Assembly (NCBI GenBank): GCA_038746835.1
Contig: JBCDKH010000014.1
Coordinates: forward strand, 1-35,369
Length of the DNA: 35,369 nucleotides
Origin: Planctomycetota bacterium
GTDB taxonomy: Bacteria > Planctomycetota > Phycisphaerae > Tepidisphaerales > Tepidisphaeraceae
Direction: 5' to 3'
A program made the position numbers and the translations under genes. Numbering within the stretch: the first letter of the stretch is position 1; each line of letters opens with the position of its first letter. The notes beneath the pieces were generated by a model, which saw nothing but the letters and a program-made list of their open reading frames with translations, did no database searches and was not told the origin of the DNA. This document shows, piece after piece, positions 1 to 8,352 of the stretch.

Positions 1-2
1 AC

Positions 3-3000
3 GGCAACGACCTCTGGACCGTCGAACGCGCCGGGGGCGTCGCACGCCCGCTCGCCAGCCCGCCCGGACAGGAGCTCTTTCCCAAGTTCAGCCCCGACGG
101 CCAGACCATCGCCTTCGTCGGCAACTACGACGGCGACCGCGACCTCTACCTCATCGACAGCTTCGGCGGCCTCGCCCAGCGGCTCACGTACCACCCGAGC
201 AACGAGCTCCTCTGCGACTGGGCCGGCGACAATCGCCTGCTCTTCAGCGCCGGCGGTCGCAGCCACCGTCCGCAGCCGCGGCAGACCAGGCAGCTCTACT
301 TCCTCGACGTCGACAACCCCGCCCAGCAGGAAGAGCTGCCCGTGCCGTACGGCGTCAACGCCAGCCTCGGCGAAGACGGCAAGACCCTCGCCTACACGCC
401 CAACTCCCGCGACTTCCGCACCTGGAAGCGGTACACCGGCGGCCTCGCGACCGACATCTGGCTCTACGACCTCGAGGACAACACCGCAACACCAGCCACT
501 GATTGGGAGGGCACCGACACCGCCCCGATGATGTTCGGCGGCAAGCTCTACTACCTCAGCGACCGCATCGACGACGCCAACGACACCGGACGACTCAACC
601 TCTTCGAGTACGACCCGACTACGCAAGAAATCCGCCGCATCACGAACCACACCGACTGGGACGTCAAGTTCCCCAGCATGGGCCCCGGCCCCGACGGCAA
701 CGGCGAGATCGTCTACCAGTACGGCAGCGACCTCTACCTCGTCGGCCTCGACGAAGGGGCTAAGCCGACGGCAGTGAAGGTGCAGATTCCGGGTGCGACG
801 CCGAAGCTCGCCGGTCGCACCGTCGACGCCGCCGAGTTCGTCGGCTCGGCCGCCATCGGCCCGACGGGCAAGCGCGTGCTCATCGAAGGCCGCGGCGACA
901 TCTTCAGCGTCCCGGCCGAAACCGGCTTCGTTCGGCCGATCACCGACTCGCCCGCATCGGCCGAGCGTTACCCAGCCTGGAGCCCCAACGGCCGATGGGT
1001 GCTCTTCAGCAGCGACGCCGATGGCGAGTACAACCTCTACCTCCGCCGTGCCGACGCCCCGGCGGGCATGGGCGAGGCGACGAAGCTCACCGACCTGACC
1101 GGCCGCTTCTGGTCCGCCGGCCAGTGGTCGCCGGATGCCAGCAAGATCGCCATCAGCGACCAGACCGGCCGACTGACGTTGATCACGTTCCCCGCCGACG
1201 AGCCGGAAGAGACCGGCGACGAGGACGCAACGACCAATCCAGACGAGGCCGAAGCCGTCGACCCGAACGTCCCGCCGACACCCGAGAGCGTCGTCGAGAT
1301 CGACAGCAACCCGACCGGCAGCCCGATCACCGTGAGCTGGTCGGCCGACTCCCGCTGGCTCACCTACAGCCGCGGCGACGACGTCGCCTACACGTCGGGC
1401 GTCTACCTCTACGACACGACCGCCGACGAGCCCGAGCCTCTGAAGGTCACGAGCGACTTCTTCAACGCCACCAGCCCGGCCTTCGATCGCGAGGGCGACT
1501 GGCTCTACTTCGTCTCGTCGATGGACTTCCGAGGCCCCAGCTACGAGCAGGCGGGCACGACGTTCGTCTACGACAATCTCGACCGCCTCATCGCCGTGCC
1601 GCTGCGCGAGGACGTCGAGAACCCGATGCTCCCCGAGCTTGACGAGGAAGAGATCGAAGAACCCGAAGCCAAAGAGGAAGAAGAGAACGAAGAGCCCCCA
1701 ACGACGCAGCCCGCCACGCAACCGGCAGACGAAGCGGAAGCTGACGAGGCCGACGACGCCGAAGCGGACGACGAAGAAGACGCCGGCATCGCCTTCGACG
1801 CCGAGTCGCCCATCCACGCCAACTGGTCCGGCGAATTGCGTGGCCTCGGAGCGATGGGTGCTCCCGATCCGTCCCCCTTCACGATGACCATCTTCGCCTA
1901 CGCCGACGGCTCCTTCGCCGGCAACAGCACTGCTGACGGCGAAACCACCGACTTCGACTCCGTCGACTTCGCCGACGGCACGTTCACCTCAACAAGCACG
2001 CAAGGCCCGATCACGGCAACGATGACGGGCACGCTCGACGGCGACGAACTCACGGGAACCTGGGAAGCCGCCATGAACGGCCAAGCCCTCGTCGACGGCA
2101 CCTGGAGCGCAACACGCTCCGGTCCCATCTCCGACGAAGACGTGGCCGAAGCTGCCGAATCCGGCGGATCATCGAGTGGCGACGTCGACCCGGTCGAGAT
2201 CGACCTCGACGGCTTTGAAGAACGGGCCATGCTCCTGCCCGTCTCGAAAGGCTCGTTCGGCAACCTCGCCGTCAACGACAAGAACCAGCTTCTCTACGTC
2301 CGTCAGGCCGACGGCGTCTCGAGCATCAAGCTCTTCGACCTCTCTGACGACGATCCCGAAGAGGGCAACGTCGTCAGCGGCATCATCTCGGCCGGCTCGT
2401 TCTGGCCCGGCTTCCAGATGTCGGCGGACGGCAAGAAGCTCCTCGTCGGCGCTCCGCGCCCCGGCCAATTCGGAGTGCTCCTGGGCGGCGGACGGCAGGT
2501 CGGCATGGCCGTCCTCAACGCCAGCAAAGGCCAGTCGATCAGCAAGCTCGTGCCCACAGCCGGCATGGAAAAGCGCCTCGAGAACCCGCGCGACGAGTGG
2601 CGCGGCCTCGTGACCGACGCCTGGCGACGCAATCGCGATTTCTTTTACGTCGAGAACATGCACGGCGTCGATTGGCCCGCCGTCCTCGACCAGTACCTGC
2701 CGATGGTCGACGACGCCACCAGCCGTGAAGACGTCGGCTACATCATCGGTGAGATGATCGGCGAGCTCAACGTCGGCCACGCCTACGGCTGGGGCGGCGA
2801 CTCCGACGAGAGTCAGCCCAGCCGCAACGTCGGCCTGCTCGGGGCCGACTTCGAACCCGCCGGCGAGTCGGCCTTCAAGTTCGTCAAGATCCTCAGCGGC
2901 GCGCCGTACGACCACGACGCCAAGGGCCCGCTGACCATGCCCGGCGTCGACGTCGAGCCGGGCGAGTTCCTCCTCGCCGTCAACGGCCGCCCGGTCGACG

Positions 3001-3830
3001 CGACGCAGAGCGTCTACAAGCCGTTCCTCAACCTCGCCGGCCGGCTGACGACGCTCACTGTCAGCGACAAGCCCGAGCTGGACGACGAGAACGAGAACCA
3101 GCGCGACGTCACGGTCCGTCCCATCGCGAACGAAACGTCGCTCCGCTTCCGCGACTGGATCACCCACAATCGCCAGCTCGTCGCCGAGAAGACCGACGGC
3201 CGCGTCGGCTACATCTACGTGCCCAACACCGGCATCGAGGGCCAGAACGAGCTGTTCCGCCAGTTCCACGGACAGATGCACCTCGACGGCCTCGTCATCG
3301 ACGAACGGTGGAACGGCGGCGGGCAGATCCCGACGCGGTTCATCGAGCTGCTCAACCGCCCGCGGACCAACTACTGGGCCCGCCGCGACGGCCGCGACTG
3401 GGCCTGGCCGCCCATCTCCCACCAGGGCGTGCAGGCGATGCTCATCAACGGCAACGCCGGCTCCGGCGGCGACATGTTCCCCTGGCTATTCAAGCGTGCC
3501 GAGCTCGGCCCGCTCGTCGGCACCCGCACCTGGGGCGGCCTCGTCGGCATCACCCAGATGCCCCCACTCATCGACACCGGCTACGTCGCCGTCCCCAGCT
3601 TCGGCTTCTACGAAACCGACGGCACCTGGGGCATCGAAGGCCACGGCGTCGACCCGGACATCGAGGTCATCGACGACCCGTCGAAGATGGCCGACGGCAC
3701 CGATCCCCAACTCGAAGCCGCCATCGACTACGTGATGGCCGAACTCGAAGCCGGCCGCGGCTACTCACCCGCCGACCGACCCGCCGACCCCGACCGCCGC
3801 GCCGTCGGCATCACGGAATCGGACAAGTAG
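3..3830 (+). CDS. Tricorn-like S41 protease, 5'-truncated by the window edge
   Basis: The reading frame is open from the first bases of the window, so the start lies upstream; 1275 residues are visible. WD40/TolB-like propeller repeats fill roughly residues 1-540, an Asp/Glu-rich linker follows (about 540-600), then a compact beta-rich insert (about 604-710), a PDZ-like segment (about 960-1030) and the S41 catalytic core. The candidate nucleophile Ser lies in NAGSGGD (codon 3462-3464), the His in VGHAYGW (codon 2778-2780) and the Glu in GIEGHGVDPD (codon 3636-3638). Tricorn proteases trim peptides released by other proteases; in bacteria many homologues are secreted or periplasmic, and location cannot be judged without the N-terminus. 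The residue before the His is Gly, where archaeal tricorn has Ser; I recall this in bacterial relatives. A hairpin follows 36 nt after the stop. A diverged copy of the last ~22 codons lies at 9085-9152. Confidence 0.93.
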   Translation, partial: GNDLWTVERAGGVARPLASPPGQELFPKFSPDGQTIAFVGNYDGDRDLYLIDSFGGLAQRLTYHPSNELLCDWAGDNRLLFSAGGRSHRPQPRQTRQLYFLDVDNPAQQEELPVPYGVNASLGEDGKTLAYTPNSRDFRTWKRYTGGLATDIWLYDLEDNTATPATDWEGTDTAPMMFGGKLYYLSDRIDDANDTGRLNLFEYDPTTQEIRRITNHTDWDVKFPSMGPGPDGNGEIVYQYGSDLYLVGLDEGAKPTAVKVQIPGATPKLAGRTVDAAEFVGSAAIGPTGKRVLIEGRGDIFSVPAETGFVRPITDSPASAERYPAWSPNGRWVLFSSDADGEYNLYLRRADAPAGMGEATKLTDLTGRFWSAGQWSPDASKIAISDQTGRLTLITFPADEPEETGDEDATTNPDEAEAVDPNVPPTPESVVEIDSNPTGSPITVSWSADSRWLTYSRGDDVAYTSGVYLYDTTADEPEPLKVTSDFFNATSPAFDREGDWLYFVSSMDFRGPSYEQAGTTFVYDNLDRLIAVPLREDVENPMLPELDEEEIEEPEAKEEEENEEPPTTQPATQPADEAEADEADDAEADDEEDAGIAFDAESPIHANWSGELRGLGAMGAPDPSPFTMTIFAYADGSFAGNSTADGETTDFDSVDFADGTFTSTSTQGPITATMTGTLDGDELTGTWEAAMNGQALVDGTWSATRSGPISDEDVAEAAESGGSSSGDVDPVEIDLDGFEERAMLLPVSKGSFGNLAVNDKNQLLYVRQADGVSSIKLFDLSDDDPEEGNVVSGIISAGSFWPGFQMSADGKKLLVGAPRPGQFGVLLGGGRQVGMAVLNASKGQSISKLVPTAGMEKRLENPRDEWRGLVTDAWRRNRDFFYVENMHGVDWPAVLDQYLPMVDDATSREDVGYIIGEMIGELNVGHAYGWGGDSDESQPSRNVGLLGADFEPAGESAFKFVKILSGAPYDHDAKGPLTMPGVDVEPGEFLLAVNGRPVDATQSVYKPFLNLAGRLTTLTVSDKPELDDENENQRDVTVRPIANETSLRFRDWITHNRQLVAEKTDGRVGYIYVPNTGIEGQNELFRQFHGQMHLDGLVIDERWNGGGQIPTRFIELLNRPRTNYWARRDGRDWAWPPISHQGVQAMLINGNAGSGGDMFPWLFKRAELGPLVGTRTWGGLVGITQMPPLIDTGYVAVPSFGFYETDGTWGIEGHGVDPDIEVIDDPSKMADGTDPQLEAAIDYVMAELEAGRGYSPADRPADPDRRAVGITESDK

Positions 3831-3866
3831 TCGGAGTCGCCCCGCAACACTCACTGAGCCGAGCGG

Positions 3867-3890
3867 CCCGCCCGGATTGGGCCGGGCGGG
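3867..3890. terminator. GC-rich hairpin between convergent genes
   Basis: A perfect 9-bp inverted repeat (CCCGCCCGG / CCGGGCGGG) encloses a 6-nt loop. It lies between the tricorn-like stop (3830) and the stop of the convergent surface-protein gene (3897), so it could end transcription from both sides. There is no clear T-run, so it may work weakly or with Rho. A similar hairpin sits at 9187-9216, at the matching place in the duplicated flank. Confidence 0.65.
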
Positions 3891-3896
3891 TCGCTC

Positions 3897-6800
3897 TCAT
3901 CGGAGCCGTTGTAGTGGTGGGATGTCGTCCAGATCATCGAAGCCGCCGGCGCGTCTGTCGGCATCTCGATTGTCTGGCCATTCGGCTTTGCCGAAGAGCA
4001 CGTCGCGAGAGTCATTGCCACCGAAGCGGTCGGCACCGGATTCACCGAACAGGCGATCGCGGCCAGCTGTGCCGGTGGTCGTGCCGTTCGCGCTGCCCAC
4101 AGTCACGGCGTCAGCGTCGATGTCCATCAACCCGCGCGTATCGATGTCGATGCCTGAGAAGTCGACCCGGTCGTCGGCTTCCTCCGTGAACAGCTTGATG
4201 CGATCAACACCGGATCGATCGAAGAACTGCGTGACGGTGTGTAGCCCGAAGCGCATTTCATCGCCACAAAGCACGATCGAGAGGACGTCCTCGAGATCGG
4301 TCCAGAAGGTCGTGACGCCGCGCTCTTGCTTATCCAACTCGGTGACGTCCTCTTCGTCGTTGCGGTGCTCGTAATCATTGTCGTCTTCATCGCCACCGCT
4401 GCCCGCACTTGACGCTTCGCTGACAATCTCAGCACCGATCTCTTCCAGGTAATCAGCCCAGTAAGGGTCAAGCGGCGGGAGGACCGGGTCCACGTCTGGC
4501 AAGGCCGGACCCACGAGCCCGCCGACGAGGAAGACCGCTTCCTCGGCCGCGTCGGGCAGGAGTGCGTCGGAGACGGACGTGCCGAACTCGTCTTGAAGTT
4601 GCTGGTTGGTCAGTTCAATCAGTTCGGGCCGGACGTACTCCGCGAGTTCGCCGCCCGCCGGTACTGGCACGAAATCGCCGGCTTGCTGGGGGAAGTAGAG
4701 CCCGACGTTCTCGAAGCCGGGGATGTCGAGGACGATCCGGTCCGGAAGCAAGATCGGTGGCACGTTGTTGAGTTGTTCCTCGTCGAAGAACGCATCATCG
4801 CCAAACAGGCCACCGGCGAGGCCGAGGTCGCGCGAGATGTCCATCAGGATGCCGATGCCGTCGTCGGCATAGTCGATGTCGGCCCCGTCGAACAACGGAC
4901 CCGGCGGGAGAAACTCGACGTCCCGGATCTCCAGGTTTCGTGGCCCACGGTCTGGGGCGTTGATGCGAATGCCGACCGGAGCGGCGATCTCTGCGTTGTC
5001 GATGACGGCGTCACCTTGCCGCTGGGCCGCGATGCCGACAGCGAAGCCCTCCAGGGTGACGTCGCGGACCGTGATGTCGTTCTCGTTCGAAAACTGGTCA
5101 AGCTTGATGCCGACGGAGTCCTCTACGCCGGTGCCAAAGAGATTGACATTCTCGAACGTAAGCCGGCCGGAGTACGGCGCGGCGATGCCGGAGAGGGAGA
5201 CGTTCCATGCGGTGAAGTCGGTGAAGGTCGAATGCAGCCTGTTCTCGTAAGCGTCCGGCACGCCGGCGATGATCCCCTCGTCGACGTAGAACTGATCGTT
5301 GCCGTCGCGGTTGTCGGTGTGGAGATAGGCCACGACAAGGCCCTTGGGGGCGTTGTAGGTCGCGTTGCCGTCGAAGCTGGGAACGGGGACCTGCTTACTG
5401 CGGACGAGTGTGCCGTCAGGGCCGATGAGTTCGCCGTTCGGGAGGTTGCCAACGTCAACCATGTTCTCGCCGAGGCCGCGTTCGACCAGGCCGAGGGTCC
5501 AGTAGATGAAGCCGTGGCCGGTCGCGCCGGAGACGACGTTGTCCTCGACGGTGACGCCGGCACCGTGGAACCAGAACCCGTCACCCTGCCAGCCGAAGTC
5601 CTGAGTGAGGACGCGGAAGTCGGGCGACTGATCTTCGTTAACCTCGGTGTCGGGCGGATTGGGGTTGCCATTCGGGTTGATCGTTCGGATGGCGATGTTG
5701 CCGACGAACGATCCGACCTCGTCGCCGGCCTCGGTGTTGAACGCGGCGCCAGTCGTGTTGTGGGCGACGTTGTCGAGGAAGTCGACGTTGGACGAGTGGT
5801 TGACGTAGGCCCAGCCCGGGTCGTCGCGGACGACGGCACCTTGCACGATTGCCGGCGCACCCGACGGACCGCCACGATGGAAGTGGACGGTGTACCGGCC
5901 GCGCACGTTGAACCCGCCGAGCTCATCCACCTCAGTCCGTTCCGTGCCGATCGATTCCTCCGACCCGGTGATCAACCGCCAGTCCTGCAGATCGATTGAC
6001 TTATCAGTCCGGCCCAACCCTTCGAAGGCAACGTACCTGGCGTCGACATCGTTGGTGTGCATGAACATCACGTGGCCACGCCGGTCGATCGCGGTGTTCT
6101 CGGAGGTGAAGACGACGTTGCGTGTGAGGTTGGCGACGTGGACGTCCAGGTCGGGCCGCGGGGCGACGTGGTCGGTGGCAAGTGGTCGGTCGATCGTGAC
6201 GACGTTGCCGTCGAGCGCGGTGATCGTGACGAGCTCGTCGCCAGCCGGGTCGGCCGGGTCGGTGCCGGCGACCGTGATGACGTCGCCGACCCGCCAGCCC
6301 GTCGGCTCGGCGGTGAGTGTGAGTTCGGTCGACCCGGCCGATGCACCGCCATCAAGCGCGAGGAACGCCGTCCTCTCCTCGCCGTGGATGAAGGTCCGGC
6401 CGTGGAGCAACGCGCCCCGACTCAGCAGCCGCGGGTCCCACGTTCGGTCGATCGCACCGGTGTCGGCGACGACAACGCGTGCCGTCACATCCTCGGCGAC
6501 CGGATTCGCCGCCGTGCCGATTTCCAACACGCCGGTCATCGCGCTGACGAGCGTGTCGACCCGAAGCTCGGTGTCGACGTCCGTGGCGAACCGGAGCGTG
6601 CCGTCGAGGCGGACCGTCAAGATTGCCTCAGTGATCACCCCATCAATCGTGACGGTGACGCCCTCTGGCACGTGAACGTCGGCATTGTCAGTCGGGACAG
6701 TGTTGTCCCGCCAAGTCGCGGGATTCGACCAAGCCCCATCGGCGATCGCAACGTGCGTCGCCGACTCGATCGGGACCAACAGCAATGCGGGCATCTGGCT

Positions 6801-7031
6801 GTGGTCGGCCATGGCGTGTGCGCGACGGCCGTGGCCGTGACCATGCCCGGGCCGTGTCGGCTCGGCGTGCTCAGTGTGGACGTCATGACCTGTCGACATC
6901 GATGCGTCGCCGCTCGATGCGTCGGCACAGGCTGCGTGGCCGGCCAAGAAAACCCTCTTCTCCAGAAGTTCGACCACGGGACGGACGGCGTCGGTGACGG
7001 CATGATCAACGCGATTCTGGTGGCATGTCAT
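3897..7031 (-). CDS. Large surface protein: LEPR-like N-terminus, G8 domain, beta-helix, RTX-like end
   Basis: This is a 1044-residue protein starting at the ATG with a strong Shine-Dalgarno (AAGGAG, 6-nt spacing); the upstream in-frame ATG at 7073 lacks one. Residues 19-31 (VVELLEKRVFLAG) resemble the LEPR-type N-terminal motif of planctomycete surface proteins. A His-rich linker (50-77) follows, then a G8 domain starting at GAWSNPATW (99-107). From about 295 onward the sequence resembles the CEMIP/TMEM2-type G8-beta-helix family (HVANLTRNVVF, GRYTVHFHRGGPSG, DDPGWAYVNHSSNVDFLDN). Near 990-1013 there are weak RTX-like nonapeptides (GRDRLFGESGADRFGG). Extracellular polysaccharide binding or cleavage is an inference from eukaryotic relatives. 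The gene lies 131 nt downstream of a sigma/anti-sigma cluster on the same strand and is probably part of its regulon. The last ~30 codons overlap a remnant of an unrelated gene. Confidence 0.85.
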   Translation of the reverse strand: MTCHQNRVDHAVTDAVRPVVELLEKRVFLAGHAACADASSGDASMSTGHDVHTEHAEPTRPGHGHGHGRRAHAMADHSQMPALLLVPIESATHVAIADGAWSNPATWRDNTVPTDNADVHVPEGVTVTIDGVITEAILTVRLDGTLRFATDVDTELRVDTLVSAMTGVLEIGTAANPVAEDVTARVVVADTGAIDRTWDPRLLSRGALLHGRTFIHGEERTAFLALDGGASAGSTELTLTAEPTGWRVGDVITVAGTDPADPAGDELVTITALDGNVVTIDRPLATDHVAPRPDLDVHVANLTRNVVFTSENTAIDRRGHVMFMHTNDVDARYVAFEGLGRTDKSIDLQDWRLITGSEESIGTERTEVDELGGFNVRGRYTVHFHRGGPSGAPAIVQGAVVRDDPGWAYVNHSSNVDFLDNVAHNTTGAAFNTEAGDEVGSFVGNIAIRTINPNGNPNPPDTEVNEDQSPDFRVLTQDFGWQGDGFWFHGAGVTVEDNVVSGATGHGFIYWTLGLVERGLGENMVDVGNLPNGELIGPDGTLVRSKQVPVPSFDGNATYNAPKGLVVAYLHTDNRDGNDQFYVDEGIIAGVPDAYENRLHSTFTDFTAWNVSLSGIAAPYSGRLTFENVNLFGTGVEDSVGIKLDQFSNENDITVRDVTLEGFAVGIAAQRQGDAVIDNAEIAAPVGIRINAPDRGPRNLEIRDVEFLPPGPLFDGADIDYADDGIGILMDISRDLGLAGGLFGDDAFFDEEQLNNVPPILLPDRIVLDIPGFENVGLYFPQQAGDFVPVPAGGELAEYVRPELIELTNQQLQDEFGTSVSDALLPDAAEEAVFLVGGLVGPALPDVDPVLPPLDPYWADYLEEIGAEIVSEASSAGSGGDEDDNDYEHRNDEEDVTELDKQERGVTTFWTDLEDVLSIVLCGDEMRFGLHTVTQFFDRSGVDRIKLFTEEADDRVDFSGIDIDTRGLMDIDADAVTVGSANGTTTGTAGRDRLFGESGADRFGGNDSRDVLFGKAEWPDNRDADRRAGGFDDLDDIPPLQRLR
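3902..3990 (-). pseudogene. Remnant of a gene related to the 9247-9936 hypothetical
   Basis: The segment 3901-3990 aligns without gaps to 9318-9407, the 3' part of the intact hypothetical gene, with 64 of 90 bases identical by my count. Read on the minus strand in the matching frame, it gives a peptide containing EMPTDAPAASMIWTTSHHYNG, against AMPLDVPAGATIWVTANYYNG in the intact protein, so similarity holds at the amino-acid level. No start or N-terminal part remains. The fragment is overlapped in another frame by the last ~30 codons of the surface protein at 3897-7031. It probably represents the C-terminal end of a decayed paralogue. Confidence 0.7.
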
Positions 7032-7037
7032 GGCTAT

Positions 7038-7043
7038 CTCCTT
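7038..7043 (-). promoter_or_regulatory. Ribosome binding site deciding the surface-protein start
   Basis: On the minus strand AAGGAG stands 6 nt before the ATG at 7031. No comparable site precedes the upstream in-frame ATG at 7073, so translation most likely starts at 7031 and the 14 extra codons are untranslated leader. Confidence 0.75.
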
Positions 7044-7162
7044 GAGCGGAAAGTGCAGTTGTGCGTACCTCACCCATCGATCCGTCGGCGTTGCGTGCCG
7101 GACGGACCGTTGGGAGGGGCAGGTGAACGAAAACGTCTACGTGAACGAAGTGACTGCTCGGC

Positions 7163-7717
7163 TCAATCGCCAAGCGGTCGGTCGAGGATCAGCCGCTTCA
7201 ACTGACCAATTGCCTTCTCGGGCTGGTCGATGTCGCGGTACATCTCAGCAAGCTGGAAGCGGATGACACGCGCGACGACGATGTCGCCTTCGTCGTCCGG
7301 ATCCAGCTCTGGGAGCACTTCTTCCAACAAGAGGACCGCCTCCTCCCGTTCGGCATATTCGGTCACAGCCAGGACTGCTGCCACGGCCGCGGATGTCCGC
7401 TCCGAACCGATCTCGGTCGCTTGGCGGACCTTCTCCATCAATGCGCCGAAGTACTCGAGCTGCAAGAGTGCTTCGCCCCAGGCTTCCTCGTAGTTCCACT
7501 CTTCCTCCTCGTTGAAGTCTTCCTCCTCGTCGAACGCTTCCTCATCAAAGTCCTCGTCGTCTTCAAACGACTCATCCTCTGCTGCAAGCGAGACGCGGGC
7601 GAAGGGCTCTGGTTGCGCAAACGCTCGGGAAGAACTCCACACGAGGCCCAGAGCGAGCAATGCAGCGAACGGGAGCAGGAGCGGCTTGGACGATTGGATC
7701 GTGGTCAGATGTCTCAT
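7163..7717 (-). CDS. Small acidic secreted protein, unknown function
   Basis: This is a 184-residue protein with a clear signal peptide: a hydrophobic core at about residues 12-27 and a likely cleavage after AFA (34). The mature N-terminus carries a very acidic stretch (about 46-78, almost all Asp and Glu with a few Phe, Trp and Tyr). The C-terminal half is helical, and its end (EMYRDIDQPEKAIGQLKRLI) looks like a single TPR-type helical hairpin. The ATG overlaps the stop of the upstream anti-sigma-like gene (ATGA, 7714-7717), and GGAG lies 8 nt upstream. Its position as third gene of the sigma cluster suggests an accessory or sensing role outside the membrane; no family was recognised. Ca2+ or basic-ligand binding by the acidic stretch is a guess. 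Confidence 0.82.
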   Translation of the reverse strand: MRHLTTIQSSKPLLLPFAALLALGLVWSSSRAFAQPEPFARVSLAAEDESFEDDEDFDEEAFDEEEDFNEEEEWNYEEAWGEALLQLEYFGALMEKVRQATEIGSERTSAAVAAVLAVTEYAEREEAVLLLEEVLPELDPDDEGDIVVARVIRFQLAEMYRDIDQPEKAIGQLKRLILDRPLGD

Positions 7718-8352
7718 GTGTTGTTCTCCAATGGCAAGGGGAATGCAGACGCCCCGGGCGTCGGCGGTGTGATCTGGCGGGGAGGCGTGGCCGGAATCAG
7801 CCGGTCGCGCGTCTGGCGCGGACGCTGCGGCCGTCGCAAGTCCATGCGGTCGTAGAACGAACGCCCCGCAACGGTCGACCGTGCCTCGTCCACGCGGCCG
7901 TTTGCCACGTGCACAAGGCTGCGATCGTTCGGTTGCTGGATGAGGCCAAACCCAGGAGTCAGCCCGCGTGGCTTGTGTTCCGGCCCTCGGCTAACGCGAA
8001 TCGGTAACTCAGCACGATTGGTAGCCGATGTGCTTTGCTCAGCCTCACTCACTGTGAGTGCACCGTCGTGTTGAACGACTGTCTGGTATGGCTGGTCGAC
8101 CCGAGCGGTCGGTTGATCTCGATTGGCGAGGGACCGAATCGTGACGGCAACCACGCCGGTAGTGATGAGAAACGCCGCCGCGACGCGCCACTGTCGGAGA
8201 GAACCGATACGTCCAATCGACGCAGAATGGCTGAAATGACTCGGTCCAAGCACATCAGCTCGGGTCGCGATATCGTCGGCCAGATCGCCGGGATATCTCG
8301 TGTTTCGATGCGCTCTGCCGGCTTGATCGAGTTGTCGTTCGAGCTCGTTCAT
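7714..8352 (-). CDS. One-pass membrane protein, probable anti-sigma factor
   Basis: A 212-residue protein with a short basic and acidic N-terminal domain (1-54), one transmembrane segment (about 55-73, core VAAAFLITTGVVAV) and a Pro/Arg-rich extracytoplasmic part of ~135 residues. This is the usual layout of anti-sigma factors that hold an ECF sigma at the membrane. I see no HxxxCxxC zinc motif, so it would belong to a zinc-free type. Both ends are coupled: its ATG overlaps the sigma-factor stop by 4 nt (8349-8352), and its stop overlaps the next ATG by 4 nt. The role is inferred from position and topology; sequence similarity to a named anti-sigma family was not recognised. Confidence 0.75.
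   Translation of the reverse strand: MNELERQLDQAGRAHRNTRYPGDLADDIATRADVLGPSHFSHSASIGRIGSLRQWRVAAAFLITTGVVAVTIRSLANRDQPTARVDQPYQTVVQHDGALTVSEAEQSTSATNRAELPIRVSRGPEHKPRGLTPGFGLIQQPNDRSLVHVANGRVDEARSTVAGRSFYDRMDLRRPQRPRQTRDRLIPATPPRQITPPTPGASAFPLPLENNT

Noticed and set aside
2775-2780. Gly in place of the tricorn Ser before the catalytic His as proof of inactivity
   Set aside because: The nucleophile Ser, the His and the Glu are all present, and I recall GH rather than SH in bacterial relatives, so activity is plausible.
2169-3422. 417-codon minus-strand open frame within the tricorn-like gene
   Set aside because: It is antisense to the PDZ and catalytic region, has no motif and no ribosome site.
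3851-4045. Short minus-strand frame as a real small gene
   Set aside because: It matches only the C-terminal part of the 9247-9936 protein and overlaps the surface protein in another frame; treated as a gene remnant.
4593-5999. Long open frame (468 codons) on the plus strand inside the G8 gene
   Set aside because: It is the reverse-strand shadow of a gene with clear G8/beta-helix motifs and its own ribosome site; its peptide is Val/Asp/Arg-rich without any recognisable motif.
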